A DNA stretch of 64,000 nucleotides from JAFDCJ01 sp964527835 (GTDB taxonomy: Bacteria > Desulfobacterota > Desulfobacteria > Desulfobacterales > JAFDCJ01). A program made the translations under genes and the position numbers. Positions 42,862 to 51,696 of this stretch are shown piece after piece. The DNA lies in NCBI GenBank assembly GCA_964527835.1, contig CAZGNV010000002.1, positions 1-64,000 on the forward strand. Direction: 5' to 3'. The stretch's first letter is position 1. Every line of letters begins with the position of its first letter. Under the pieces are notes generated by a model. It saw only the letters and a program-made list of their open reading frames with translations, was not told where the DNA came from and searched no databases.

Positions 42862-43201
42862 TTACTACCTACGCCGGTTAAAATCGGCAAAAAGTGAGTT
42901 CCTATCAATCAGCCCGGTGACGGCTTGGGCCCACCGGCCGGGGAAATTCGCTCCCGTCGGTAATTCTCTGGTATTGAGTAATGTCTTTTGGCTGATATTT
43001 CCCTTGACATGACCCGGCCATCTCCCCTATACATGTGGCAGCGCAATTTCTTCCTTAAGAAAATAAATTGAATTCATTGCAAGACGTCCGAATAATGGCC
43101 AAAACCTGCAGCACAACATCGGCAAGGGCCTCTGTGTTTTCATACTGAATACCGTTTAGCCCTATCGGAACCATTAACAACCAAAATAAGGAGGAAGGAT
43201 T
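42862..43201. other. Intergenic leader of the ABC importer operon
   Basis: A 340-base gap without a gene. It contains CCCGGTGACGGCTTGGGCCC and other G+C-rich self-complementary bits, but no riboswitch class was recognised. A strong promoter candidate lies at 43004-43033. Confidence 0.5.
43004..43033 (+). promoter_or_regulatory. Predicted sigma-70 promoter of the phosphonate-type ABC operon
   Basis: Perfect TTGACA (43004-43009), an 18-base spacer, and TATACA (43028-43033). Transcription would start near 43040, giving a leader of about 160 bases before the binding-protein gene. Confidence 0.55.
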
Positions 43202-44227
43202 ATGAGGAAATTAGGGTTTCTTTTCGTCTGTGTATTGGTGTCCGTATTCTTCCTGGCCGGATATGCGGCGGCCAAGCAGCGGGTGGTGATTTACACCTCG
43301 CTGGAAAACGAGGAAATCGTGGAATACCTCAAAGTGGCCAAACAGGAATTGCCCGATTTGGACATCCAGGCCATCCGACTGTCCACCGGGGAGCTGGGAG
43401 CCCGCATGCTGGCTGAAAAGGACAATCCCCAGGCCGATTGCATCTGGGGCTGGGCGGTGACCAACATGGCGGGGTTTGTTCCCCGGGGCATGATAGTGCC
43501 GTACAAAGCCAAAAACTGGGACAAGATCGCCGACAATTTCAAAGACCCCAATGGCTACTGGGTGGCCATCGATCTGTACGCGGCGGCCTTCGTGGGCAAC
43601 ACCAAAGTCCTTGCCAAAGACAACCTGCCCATGGCCAAAAGCTGGCATGATCTTCTCAACCCGGGCTACAAGGGCAAGCTGATCATGCCCAACCCGGCCA
43701 GCTCCGGCACCGGCTTTTTGCAGGTGGCCAGCCTGCTGGAAATGATGGATCCCAACTATAAGAACAAACCCATCGAAAAAAACGATGCCTGGGCCTTTCT
43801 CAAAAAACTGGACAAGAACATGGGCCAGTACATCAAAAGCGGCTCCAAACCGGCCAAGCTGACCGCCGCCGGTGAATATGCCATCGGCTGTTCGTTTGCC
43901 TTCGTTTACTCCTCGCTGAAAAAGAAGGGCTTTCCGGTGGAACTGGCCATGCCCGCCGAAGGAGCCGGGTTCGAACTCGAGGCCAATGCGTTGCTCAAGG
44001 GGGCCAAGCATCCGGCGGCCGCCAAGAAATTCCTGGACTGGGCCATCAGCAAAAACGCCATGCAGCAATACGCCAAGTTCAAGCTGGGGGTCACCTATCC
44101 GGGCGTTCCGGGACCCAAGGATCTGCCGGCCCTGTCGACCATCAAACTGGCGCCCATGGATTTTCCCTGGCAGGCCAAAAACCGCGCCAAAATCCTCGAA
44201 GTCTGGCAGGATCTTTTCCTGAGATAA
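43202..44227 (+). CDS. ABC transporter solute-binding protein, 2-aminoethylphosphonate/iron type
   Basis: Periplasmic binding protein of 341 residues. A signal peptide (MRKLGFLFVCVLVSVFFLAG, cleavage near YAAA) precedes QRVVIYTSLENEEIVEYLKV. IRLSTGELGARMLAEKDNPQ, ADCIWGWAVTNMAGF and MPNPASSGTGFLQVASLLEM match the binders annotated as putative 2-aminoethylphosphonate or Fe3+ SBPs. TAAGGAGGAAGG precedes the ATG. It heads a three-gene importer operon and is separated from the ATPase gene by a strong hairpin (44255-44292). No phosphonate-degrading genes are nearby, so the ligand remains open. Confidence 0.87.
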   Translation: MRKLGFLFVCVLVSVFFLAGYAAAKQRVVIYTSLENEEIVEYLKVAKQELPDLDIQAIRLSTGELGARMLAEKDNPQADCIWGWAVTNMAGFVPRGMIVPYKAKNWDKIADNFKDPNGYWVAIDLYAAAFVGNTKVLAKDNLPMAKSWHDLLNPGYKGKLIMPNPASSGTGFLQVASLLEMMDPNYKNKPIEKNDAWAFLKKLDKNMGQYIKSGSKPAKLTAAGEYAIGCSFAFVYSSLKKKGFPVELAMPAEGAGFELEANALLKGAKHPAAAKKFLDWAISKNAMQQYAKFKLGVTYPGVPGPKDLPALSTIKLAPMDFPWQAKNRAKILEVWQDLFLR

Positions 44228-44254
44228 CGCAATTAACCGTCCGCCTGGCACACA

Positions 44255-44304
44255 CCCCGCCATGAACCGATTACCATGGATTCATGGCGGGGCGACCGTT
44301 TTTT
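44255..44304 (+). terminator. Intra-operon hairpin with T tract after the binding-protein gene
   Basis: CCCCGCCATGAA (44255-44266) pairs perfectly with TTCATGGCGGGG (44281-44292), and TTTTTTT follows at 44298-44304. This is a good intrinsic terminator shape, probably partial, giving more binding protein than ATPase and permease. Confidence 0.75.
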
Positions 44305-44342
44305 TAAGCCGGCAAAAAATTCCGGTTTGACAGGAACCGTTT

Positions 44343-45440
44343 ATGGAAACCACGTCCAAGCAGCTTGTTTTAGAAAACATCACCAAACATTTCGGATCGC
44401 TGGTGGCGGTCAGCAATGTCAACCTGGTCATCGAACCGGGCGAATTTGTCTGTTTTCTGGGCCCCAGCGGGTGCGGCAAAACCACCCTGCTGCGCATCAT
44501 TACCGGATTTGAGCAGGTCACATCGGGGAGCTTGACCTATGACGGCCGGCTGATCAACGATGTCATCCCCCAGAAAAGAGAGTTTGGCATCGTCTTTCAA
44601 TCCTATGCCCTGTTTCCGAACATGACAGTGCACCAGAACGTCGCTTTCGGTTTGAAAATGCGCCGCATGCCGACCACACTCATCAATGAGCGGGTGGCGG
44701 AAATGCTGCAACTGGTGGGCCTGACCGAATGGGCCCATCACTACCCCGCCCAACTCAGCGGCGGGCAGCAGCAGCGGGTGGCCCTGGGCCGCGCCATCGC
44801 CATCAAACCCAACGTACTGCTGCTCGATGAGCCGTTGAGCGCCCTGGATGCCAAAATCCGCATCCGCCTGCGCACCGTCATCAAGAAACTCCAGGAAGAC
44901 CTTGGCATCACCATGATCTACGTCACCCACGACCAGGAAGAAGCCCTGGCGCTGGCCGACCGGGTGGCCGTGATGCGCGAAGGTGAAATCCGGCAGATCG
45001 GCACCCCCTGGGAGATATACAAGGAACCGAAAACCAGCTATATCGCCGAATTCGTCGGCACTTCCAATTTCATTGCCGGCACGAAGAAAAACGGCCGGGT
45101 GCGTTTCGGGCCCCATGAATTTGCGGTATCCGGCCTGGACCGGGTGTCCAGCGACACGGTTTACCTGGCGATCCGTCCCGAAAACATCGAAGTGGTGGAT
45201 TTGACCATCCCGGCGGAGAAGTGCGCAGACTCGAACATTGTTGACGTTGAAGTCGAGGTGATCAACTTTCTGGGGGCCATCGTGCGCGTCACCTTTATCC
45301 TCGAAGGCGAAGAAATGCTGCTGGACCTTCCCGGAAAAGAATACCAGCGGCTGAATCTGAAACGCCATGACCGTCTCCGGTTGTATTTTCCGCCGGAAGA
45401 ATTTTACGTCTACTCGCAAATGTTTAAAAAACTGATCTAG
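44343..45440 (+). CDS. ABC transporter ATP-binding protein, 2-aminoethylphosphonate type
   Basis: ATPase of 365 residues. Walker A GPSGCGKTTLL starts at residue 40, the Q-loop is in FGIVFQSYALFPNM, the signature is LSGGQQQRVALGRA, Walker B is VLLLDEPLSALD and the switch is YVTHDQEEA. The C-terminal TOBE domain (AIRPENIEVVDL, EVEVINFLGAIVRVTF) is present. It follows the binding-protein hairpin and precedes a fused permease, a set matching the PhnS-PhnT-PhnU-like importers. AGGAA lies seven bases upstream of the ATG. Confidence 0.92.
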   Translation: METTSKQLVLENITKHFGSLVAVSNVNLVIEPGEFVCFLGPSGCGKTTLLRIITGFEQVTSGSLTYDGRLINDVIPQKREFGIVFQSYALFPNMTVHQNVAFGLKMRRMPTTLINERVAEMLQLVGLTEWAHHYPAQLSGGQQQRVALGRAIAIKPNVLLLDEPLSALDAKIRIRLRTVIKKLQEDLGITMIYVTHDQEEALALADRVAVMREGEIRQIGTPWEIYKEPKTSYIAEFVGTSNFIAGTKKNGRVRFGPHEFAVSGLDRVSSDTVYLAIRPENIEVVDLTIPAEKCADSNIVDVEVEVINFLGAIVRVTFILEGEEMLLDLPGKEYQRLNLKRHDRLRLYFPPEEFYVYSQMFKKLI

Positions 45441-45506
45441 ACGCCGGCTGACAGCTGCCGCTGCAGTGCCGGCCGAACCTTTTGGCAATCAAATTAAAGT
45501 GATCCA

Positions 45507-47219
45507 ATGAACACACCCTCGCAGACCACCACCGCCGAAGAAGCATACCAGATTTCCTCCCTGCGGATGGAAGTCGACAAGTTCATCGTGCCGGCGGTCA
45601 CCATATTTATCATCGCGCTGCTGTGTTTTTTCATGCTGCTGCCCATCTCGGCGATCCTCAAACTGAGCTTTTTCAAGGGCGGCGAGCTTGCCTGGGCCAA
45701 TTTTACCCTGGCCAATTTTCACAAATATTTTACCACCTCCTATACTTTAAACGCCCTGTGGCACAGTCTGTACGTGTCGGCTGTGACCACCATCATCGTG
45801 ACCGTGGTGGTGTTCTTTTTCGCCTATGCCATGACCCGGACCACCATCGCCGGCAAGACTTTTTTCAGAAACATCATCATGATGCCGCTGGTGGCCCCCT
45901 CCATCGTCCAGGCCCTGGCCCTGATCTATCTTTTCGGCCGCAACGGGCTGATCACGGCCCATCTGCTGCAGACCGACTGGAACATTTACGGGTCCACGGG
46001 GATTATCGTCTCGGAAGTGCTTTACTGCCTGCCCCATGCCTTCGTGATTTTATACACTACCCTTTCCGCGGTGGATATCCGCCTGGACGAGGCGGCCGAG
46101 AGCCTGGGGGCATCGCCGTTTAAAATATTTACGCGCATTACCATACCTTCGGCCAAATACGGCATTTTCAGCGCCGCGGCCCTGACGTTTAACCTGACCA
46201 TCACCGACTTCGGCAACCCGGTGGTCATCGGCGCCAACTACAACGTGCTGGCCACCGAAATTTATGCCCAGGTCACCAACCTGTACCGTTTTGACCTGGG
46301 GGCGACCATCAGCATCATTTTGCTGGTTCCCTCGCTGATGGCCTTCATGCTGAACTACTACATCTCCCGCAAGACCTTTGCCATGATCAGCGGTGCGGCC
46401 CGTCCCATTATCCCGCCGTCGCGGCGGTTTAAAAAGACGCTTTTTGCGGGCTACTGCAGCCTGGTGGCCTTTTCGATTATTATCATATTTGCAACGGTGG
46501 TCATCGGCTCGTTTGTCAAGATATGGCCCTACGACTGGTCACTGACCCTGGACCATTACAGCTTCCCGTCCATCGCCGGCTATTCGGCCCTGTGGACCAG
46601 TGTGTGGGTATCGCTGGTGGTGGGCATCAGCGGCGCCTTTCTCACCCTGGTGGCCTCCTATGTCATGGAGTCGCGCAAGCCGTTTTTCAAGCAGGGATTG
46701 TACCTGCTGTCGGTCATGCCGGCGGCGATTCCCGGGCTGGTGATGGGGCTGGGCTATATCCTGGCCTTCAACAAGCCGATTTACTTTTTTTTCGGCACGC
46801 CCTGGATCATCGTCATCAATATCGTCATCTGCAATTTCACTCTGGGAATTTTGTCGAGCATCTCCAACCTGCGCAACATCGACCCGTCCATCGAGGAGGC
46901 TTCCATCAGCCTGGGCGGCGACACCCTGCGCACCTTTTTTCAAATCATCTTTCCCCTGTCGCGGGTGGCTTTTTTCCAGAATTTCGTCTATTTTTTCATG
47001 CGCTCCATGACCACCATCAGTGCCGTGATCTTTCTGGTCTCGGCCACGGTGCACCTGGCGGCCATCGAAATCATCATGCTGGACAATGACGGCTGGACCG
47101 CCAGCGCCAATGCCATGTGCACCTGCATTATCGTAATCGTGTTTTTGATGCTGGGGATATTGAAGGTCGTGGCCAAAAAAACCGGCCAGAGGCCGGCAGG
47201 CATGGTGGCGGATATATAA
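45507..47219 (+). CDS. ABC transporter permease, two-domain fused type
   Basis: Inner-membrane permease of 570 residues made of two MetI-like units, about 12 helices in all. Coupling loops with the EAA pattern appear twice: DEAAESLGASPFKIFTRITI near 195 and EEASISLGGDTLRTFFQIIF near 475. Fusion of both permeases in one chain is typical for the putative 2-aminoethylphosphonate and ferric iron importers. The ribosome site is weak (AAAGTGATCC). It is the last gene of the importer operon. Confidence 0.9.
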   Translation: MNTPSQTTTAEEAYQISSLRMEVDKFIVPAVTIFIIALLCFFMLLPISAILKLSFFKGGELAWANFTLANFHKYFTTSYTLNALWHSLYVSAVTTIIVTVVVFFFAYAMTRTTIAGKTFFRNIIMMPLVAPSIVQALALIYLFGRNGLITAHLLQTDWNIYGSTGIIVSEVLYCLPHAFVILYTTLSAVDIRLDEAAESLGASPFKIFTRITIPSAKYGIFSAAALTFNLTITDFGNPVVIGANYNVLATEIYAQVTNLYRFDLGATISIILLVPSLMAFMLNYYISRKTFAMISGAARPIIPPSRRFKKTLFAGYCSLVAFSIIIIFATVVIGSFVKIWPYDWSLTLDHYSFPSIAGYSALWTSVWVSLVVGISGAFLTLVASYVMESRKPFFKQGLYLLSVMPAAIPGLVMGLGYILAFNKPIYFFFGTPWIIVINIVICNFTLGILSSISNLRNIDPSIEEASISLGGDTLRTFFQIIFPLSRVAFFQNFVYFFMRSMTTISAVIFLVSATVHLAAIEIIMLDNDGWTASANAMCTCIIVIVFLMLGILKVVAKKTGQRPAGMVADI

Positions 47220-47316
47220 AAAAGGGGACAGGGCACAGGGTACAAGGTGCAGGGAGGCGCTGCGCGCCAGATACAGGGTGCAAGGATGCAAGTATTCAGG
47301 AGCGCCGCGGTGGGCC
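47220..47316. repeat. Degenerate ACAGGGTGCA-type repeat units
   Basis: Short imperfect units (GGGACAGGGCACAGGGTACA, AGATACAGGGTGCAAGGATG) fill the gap between convergent permease and map genes, resembling the units at 14930 and 36010. There is no gene. Confidence 0.5.
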
Positions 47317-48204
47317 TTAGAACGGGGTCAGGCTTTCAAAACCGGTTTCGGTGACCGCCACGGTCTGCTCGAACTGGGCCGACAGGGAGCCGTCCCGGGT
47401 GACCGCAGTCCAATTATCCTCCAGGATCTTCAGCTCCTTTTTGCCGAGATTGATCATGGGTTCAATGGTAAACACCATGCCGGCCACCAGGGAAATCCCG
47501 CTGCCGCGCTGACCGAAGTGCGGCACCTGGGGCGCTTCATGAAATTCAAATCCCACCCCGTGGCCCACAAATTCGCGCACCACCGAGCACCCCTGAGCCT
47601 CGGCATAGGTTTGAATTGCCCAGCCAATATCGCCGACGGTGTTGCCGGGTTTGACCATCGCCATGCCTCTTCTAAGGCATTCCCGGGCGATGGCGACGAT
47701 TTTAACAGCATCCGGGGCAGCCGTGCCGATTAAAAAGGTCTTGCTGGCATCGGCATAATAGCCGCTTAATATCGAAGTGATGTCGACGTTGACAATATCA
47801 CCGTCCTCGATCACCCGGGGGCCGGGAATCCCGTGGCAGATGACCTCGTTGATGGACACACACACACTTTTGGGAAAACCGCGATAATTCAACGGGGCCG
47901 GGACAGCCCCGTTTTTGATCGTAAATTCATGCACCCAGATGTTGATGTCTTCGGTGGTGATGCCGCGCTTGATCCTGGATTCCACCAGGTCGAGGGTGTC
48001 CAGCACCAGGCGCCCGGCCCGGCGGATGCCCGCAAGGTCCTGATCCTTTTTCAGCCGGATGCCGTATTTGGCGGCATACTGCGCCGCAATATCCGGTTCT
48101 GCCGGTCCATTTTTGCCCAGGCAGCATTTTTTGTATTTCAGCCCGCTGCCGCACGGGCAGGGCTCATTGCGGCCGACTTTTGCCGTATTGGTTTTCAGTT
48201 TCAT
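47317..48204 (-). CDS. map: Methionine aminopeptidase with N-terminal SEC-C motif
   Basis: Type I methionine aminopeptidase of 295 residues that removes the initiator Met. The first 30 residues carry a SEC-C zinc motif, RNEPCPCGSGLKYKKCC, which helps dock on ribosomes or SecA-type partners. The catalytic part has NYRGFPKSVCVSINEVICHG, VNVDITSILSGYYADASKTF with the two metal Asp, REFVGHGVGFEFHEAPQV with His, VFTIEPMINLG with Glu and SAQFEQTVAVTETG with the final Glu. The ATG at 48204 is the first that allows the SEC-C motif; the frame continues upstream without support. Confidence 0.95.
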   Translation of the reverse strand: MKLKTNTAKVGRNEPCPCGSGLKYKKCCLGKNGPAEPDIAAQYAAKYGIRLKKDQDLAGIRRAGRLVLDTLDLVESRIKRGITTEDINIWVHEFTIKNGAVPAPLNYRGFPKSVCVSINEVICHGIPGPRVIEDGDIVNVDITSILSGYYADASKTFLIGTAAPDAVKIVAIARECLRRGMAMVKPGNTVGDIGWAIQTYAEAQGCSVVREFVGHGVGFEFHEAPQVPHFGQRGSGISLVAGMVFTIEPMINLGKKELKILEDNWTAVTRDGSLSAQFEQTVAVTETGFESLTPF

Positions 48205-48450
48205 CCTTATTTTATCCTTGCCGGAAGCCTCTCGTTCGGACTGCAAAACAGAGGCAATAAAAAAGCATCTCGTCTCAACGGGACAAAATGCTGTCTGCCG
48301 GTTGATTGTCGCAGGATAATATATTTTTTTTGTAATTTCAACACACAAAAGGAAATGACAGCGGCATGCAATTGGGCTTGATCAACTGTGGTGAACATGG
48401 TATCTATTTGAAATCAGCTCAAATTTATATCTGCTGCAGAGGAACCGGCC

Positions 48451-49101
48451 ATGGAATTCAGAATTTTAAAACGTAAGCTGGGGATCGAAAAGCAGGTGGA
48501 CGCGTTTCTGGACGAGGTCAGCGAGTCCGGGCTGCTTTTCAAAAATGGCGTCGATGACTATCTCAACGGCAACGCGTCGGCTTTTGAAGAAAAAATCGAA
48601 CACATTTACGAAACCGAGCACAGGGGCGATGACCTGCGCCGCTTGCTGGAGGAACAGTTGTACACCCAGACGCTGATCCCCGAATCCCGGGGGGATGTGC
48701 TGGAGCTGCTGGAAAACCTGGATGCCCTGCTGGACCGCTTCAAGGGTGCGCTTTTTCGCTTTGACATCGAACGACCCGAAATCTTCCCCGAGTTTCACAC
48801 CGAATTTAAAACCCTGGTCCACTGCGTGGTGGAGTCCGTGGAGGCCATCGTGCGCTCCTCGCGTGCGTTCTTCAAAGAGATTGCCACGGTGGCCGATCAC
48901 ATGCACAAGGTTTCCTACTGGGAGACCGAGTCCGACAAAGCGTCCACCCGTCTGCAGCGGGCCATCTTCCGCAAGGAAGATCTGCCCCTGGCCCAGAAAA
49001 TCCAACTGCGCGATTTCGTCCGCCACGTGGACAAAATCGCCGACCGCGCCGAGGATGTTTCAGACATGCTCAGCATTTACGTCATCAAACGCTCACTTTA
49101 G
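48451..49101 (+). CDS. DUF47/TIGR00153 PhoU-like protein
   Basis: Helical cytosolic protein of 216 residues resembling PhoU. LLFKNGVDDYLNGNASAFEE, IEHIYETEHRGDDLRRLLEE (with the E-xx-D metal cluster), VLELLENLDALLDRFKGAL and IQLRDFVRHVDKIADRAEDV are typical of DUF47 proteins. It is encoded nine bases before a PiT phosphate permease, the usual partner, and probably restrains or regulates phosphate uptake. A ribosome site is weak but spacing and codon use support this start. Confidence 0.92.
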   Translation: MEFRILKRKLGIEKQVDAFLDEVSESGLLFKNGVDDYLNGNASAFEEKIEHIYETEHRGDDLRRLLEEQLYTQTLIPESRGDVLELLENLDALLDRFKGALFRFDIERPEIFPEFHTEFKTLVHCVVESVEAIVRSSRAFFKEIATVADHMHKVSYWETESDKASTRLQRAIFRKEDLPLAQKIQLRDFVRHVDKIADRAEDVSDMLSIYVIKRSL

Positions 49102-49110
49102 GAAAACGGG

Positions 49111-50601
49111 ATGTTTGCGTTTTTTTTATCCAGCGGGTTGTTCCTGGGATGGTCCCTGGGGGCCAACGATGCCTCCAACGTATTCGGAACAGCCGTCGGC
49201 ACCAAGATGATCCGCTTCCGCACGGCCGCCACCTACTGCAGCATCTTTATCATCCTGGGATCGGTCATCAGCGGGGCCGGCGCCTCCCACACCCTGGGAA
49301 AACTCGGTGCGGTCAACGCCACTGCCGGCGCTTTCATCGTTGCCCTGGCCGCCGGTGCCAGTGTCTACCTGATGACCCGCCTGCGCTATCCCGTCTCCAC
49401 TTCCCAGGCCATCGTGGGAGCCATTATCGGCTGGAACATCTTTTCCGGATCCCTGACCGACACCGGCTCGCTGAGCAAAATCGTCCTGACCTGGGTGGCC
49501 TGCCCGGTTCTGGCAGCCCTGATCGCCATCGTGCTTTACAAACTGCTGTCATCCTGTATCCTGGCCTGCAATATTCACATGTTCAAGCTGGATGCAATGA
49601 CCCGCTATGGATTGTTGATCGTCGGCGCCCTGGGCTCCTATTCGCTGGGGGCCAACAACATCGCCAACGTGATGGGGGTGTTCGTTCCGGTATCACCTTT
49701 TTCAGACATTTCGATTTTCGGACTGTTCCGCCTGTCATCGGCCCAGCAGTTGTTTTTCGTGGGGGGTGTGGCCATTGCCGTAGGGGTGTTTACCTATTCA
49801 CAGCGCGTGATGGAAACCGTGGGCGAGGGTATTTTGAACCTGTCGCCGGTGGCGGCTTTCGTGGTGGTCGCCGCCCACTCCATTGTGCTGTTTTTGTTCG
49901 CCTCCCAGAACCTGGAAAGCTTTCTGGCCGCCCACGGGCTGCCCACCCTCCCCCTGGTGCCGGTTTCCAGCTCCCAGGCCATCGTGGGCGCGGTCATCGG
50001 TGTGGGTCTGCTAAAAGGCGGCCGGGGCATTCGCTGGCGCACCCTGGGCAGCATCACCAGCAGCTGGGTGGTCACACCGGTTATCGCCGGGTTGGTCAGC
50101 CTGGTCTCGCTTTTTTTCCTGCAAAACGTCTTCGAACAGAAAACCTACCGGCCGGTTTCCTATCAGCTCACCCCGGCGGCCCTGACTCGCATCGAACAGG
50201 CCGGCATCAGCAAAGAAAAACTGGCCGCATTGGTCGGAAAAAAATTCGCCAATGCCGTCGTGTTTGACCACGCCCTGGAAAAGGCCGGCCTGAAACCGGA
50301 ACAGCGCGCCTTTATCCGCAAAGCGGCGAAAATTGATGCCATCGTGGTGTCACCGGCAGCGGTTGACAAAATTGACCCCCACTGGTTTTCGACCGAACAG
50401 CTAAACAGTCTCAAAAACCTCCAGGGCCGGACCTTTATCCATGAATGGCAGCTGGCCGAGGCCCTGGCCCGGCAGTCCGATCAGTGGCGATTTTCACCCG
50501 ACGGCAGGCAGCACAACCAGGACCTGGAGCATAAACTCGCCTATCTCTATCGGCTGCTGCGCATCGGCGATGCCCATGCGCCTCCGAAAGTCGGCGGATA
50601 G
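49111..50601 (+). CDS. Inorganic phosphate transporter, PiT family
   Basis: Inner-membrane PiT permease of 496 residues. The two family repeats each have a GAND/GANN and a P-V-S-T/S-S-Q motif: WSLGANDASNVFGTAVG with YPVSTSQAIVGAIIGWN, and SLGANNIANVMGVF with VPVSSSQAIVGAVIGVG. About ten membrane helices end near residue 340. The last 150 residues are soluble and helical (LTPAALTRIEQAGISKEKLA and later), longer than the simplest PiT proteins. It transports phosphate or metal phosphate with protons or sodium. It is partnered by the preceding DUF47 gene. Confidence 0.93.
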   Translation: MFAFFLSSGLFLGWSLGANDASNVFGTAVGTKMIRFRTAATYCSIFIILGSVISGAGASHTLGKLGAVNATAGAFIVALAAGASVYLMTRLRYPVSTSQAIVGAIIGWNIFSGSLTDTGSLSKIVLTWVACPVLAALIAIVLYKLLSSCILACNIHMFKLDAMTRYGLLIVGALGSYSLGANNIANVMGVFVPVSPFSDISIFGLFRLSSAQQLFFVGGVAIAVGVFTYSQRVMETVGEGILNLSPVAAFVVVAAHSIVLFLFASQNLESFLAAHGLPTLPLVPVSSSQAIVGAVIGVGLLKGGRGIRWRTLGSITSSWVVTPVIAGLVSLVSLFFLQNVFEQKTYRPVSYQLTPAALTRIEQAGISKEKLAALVGKKFANAVVFDHALEKAGLKPEQRAFIRKAAKIDAIVVSPAAVDKIDPHWFSTEQLNSLKNLQGRTFIHEWQLAEALARQSDQWRFSPDGRQHNQDLEHKLAYLYRLLRIGDAHAPPKVGG

Positions 50602-50621
50602 ACGGCGGCTCATTTGAAAAC

Positions 50622-50660
50622 GGGCGAAAAAATGCGACTTTTTGCGGGTTCTTCAAGATT
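50622..50660. repeat. Degenerate terminus of the 191-bp element
   Basis: GAAAAAATGCGACTTTTTGC followed by GGGTTCTTCAAG weakly matches the element end in complement. It overlaps the end of endonuclease III. Confidence 0.45.
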
Positions 50661-51309
50661 CGGGGGTTTTGTCAGGCCAGGGGCATAATTTAACAAGGGG
50701 ACACCGAAAGCATTGCGGCTTGCGGGCGCTGCAAATTTCGCGGCCGAAATAAATCAGGTGCAGGCAGAAAGCGTGCCACGCACGTCGCGGCACAATTTCC
50801 ATTAAGTCGAATTCGATTTTGACCGGATCCTTGTGGGCGGTCAGGCCGAGGCGGCCGGAAATACGGGCCACGTGGGTGTCCACCACAATGCCCGGAATAC
50901 CGAAAGCCGCTCCCAGCACCACGTTGGCCGTTTTGCGGCCGACTCCGGGCAGTTTGACCAGTTCTTCCAGCCTGGCCGGCACCCGGCCGCCATGGGCCTG
51001 CAGTATGGCCCGGCTGCAGTTTTTGATGTTGCGGGCCTTGTTGTGGTAAAAGCCGGTGGAGCGGATAAAGCCTTCGATGGTTTTCAGCGGGGCTTTTGCA
51101 AAATCCGCCGGTGTCTTCAGGTGATCGAATAGCACCTTTGTGACCCGGTTGACCTGTTTGTCGGTGCACTGGGCGGAAAGAATGGTGGCCACCAGCAGCT
51201 GAAACGGAGTGGCATAAAAAAGCTGGGTTTTGACCCCGGGATAGCGTTGGCGCAAAATTTTGCGAATCTTGTCGGTCCGGTTTTTCAGTTGCATGCTGCT
51301 GTCTGCCAT
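50653..51309 (-). CDS. nth: Endonuclease III
   Basis: Bifunctional DNA glycosylase/AP lyase of 218 residues that removes oxidised pyrimidines. LLVATILSAQCTDKQVNRVT begins the core. The helix-hairpin-helix LPGVGRKTANVVLG carries the catalytic Lys, and VVDTHVARISGRLG the Asp. The C-terminal CSARKPQCFRCPLVKLC holds a [4Fe-4S] cluster with C-x6-C-x2-C-x5-C spacing. The start is uncertain: ATG 51309, TTG 51318 and ATG 51294 all lack a strong ribosome site. Confidence 0.95.
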   Translation of the reverse strand: MADSSMQLKNRTDKIRKILRQRYPGVKTQLFYATPFQLLVATILSAQCTDKQVNRVTKVLFDHLKTPADFAKAPLKTIEGFIRSTGFYHNKARNIKNCSRAILQAHGGRVPARLEELVKLPGVGRKTANVVLGAAFGIPGIVVDTHVARISGRLGLTAHKDPVKIEFDLMEIVPRRAWHAFCLHLIYFGREICSARKPQCFRCPLVKLCPWPDKTPES

Positions 51310-51362
51310 CAATGGCAAGGGGTTGATGAAGAGTTAGCGAAGGATTAAATCTTATTGAAGGT

Positions 51363-51568
51363 GTGATTTGGCCGGGGCATGATATTTTCTTACAACCGGT
51401 ATAGATCCAAGCCTATGCTGCGTGTCCCTTGTTTGGGATGACACGCAGTTATCTGCTAACTTCCATCAGTCCCGTGCAAGTCACCCCAAACAAGGGGCAC
51501 TGCGAAAATTAAGGAGCAGTTGAGTATCATACCGATTTGCAGAAAACACCATGCCCCGGCCAAATCAC
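51363..51568. repeat. 206-bp terminal-inverted-repeat element, copy 1
   Basis: The left end GTGATTTGGCCGGGGCATGA is matched in complement by the right end ACACCATGCCCCGGCCAAAT. Terminal repeats are about 38 bp with few mismatches. Inside, GCGTGTCCCTTGTTTGGG and CACCCCAAACAAGGGGCA form an inner inverted pair. There is no reading frame. A reverse-complement copy lies at 53816-54020. This is a MITE-like, non-autonomous structure. It fills most of the 51319-51696 gap. Confidence 0.88.
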
Positions 51569-51696
51569 GTCGATTTTTATAGGTTCCGTTGCATTGGGCA
51601 TGCATCTATGTAAAAATTAAGTTTGAAGTTTGAGGCGGTATTCAGGCGAATGATATAAATCGTAATGCTCTTCACGGTCAAGTTTTATTAATCTCA

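Noticed and set aside
42862..43000. Possible riboswitch ahead of the phosphonate-type importer
   Set aside because: G+C-rich self-complementary segments are present, but no known aptamer core could be traced and the stretch lies upstream of the predicted promoter.
51363..51568. Degenerate transposase gene in the 206-bp element
   Set aside because: No frame of meaningful length exists in either copy; the element is non-coding.
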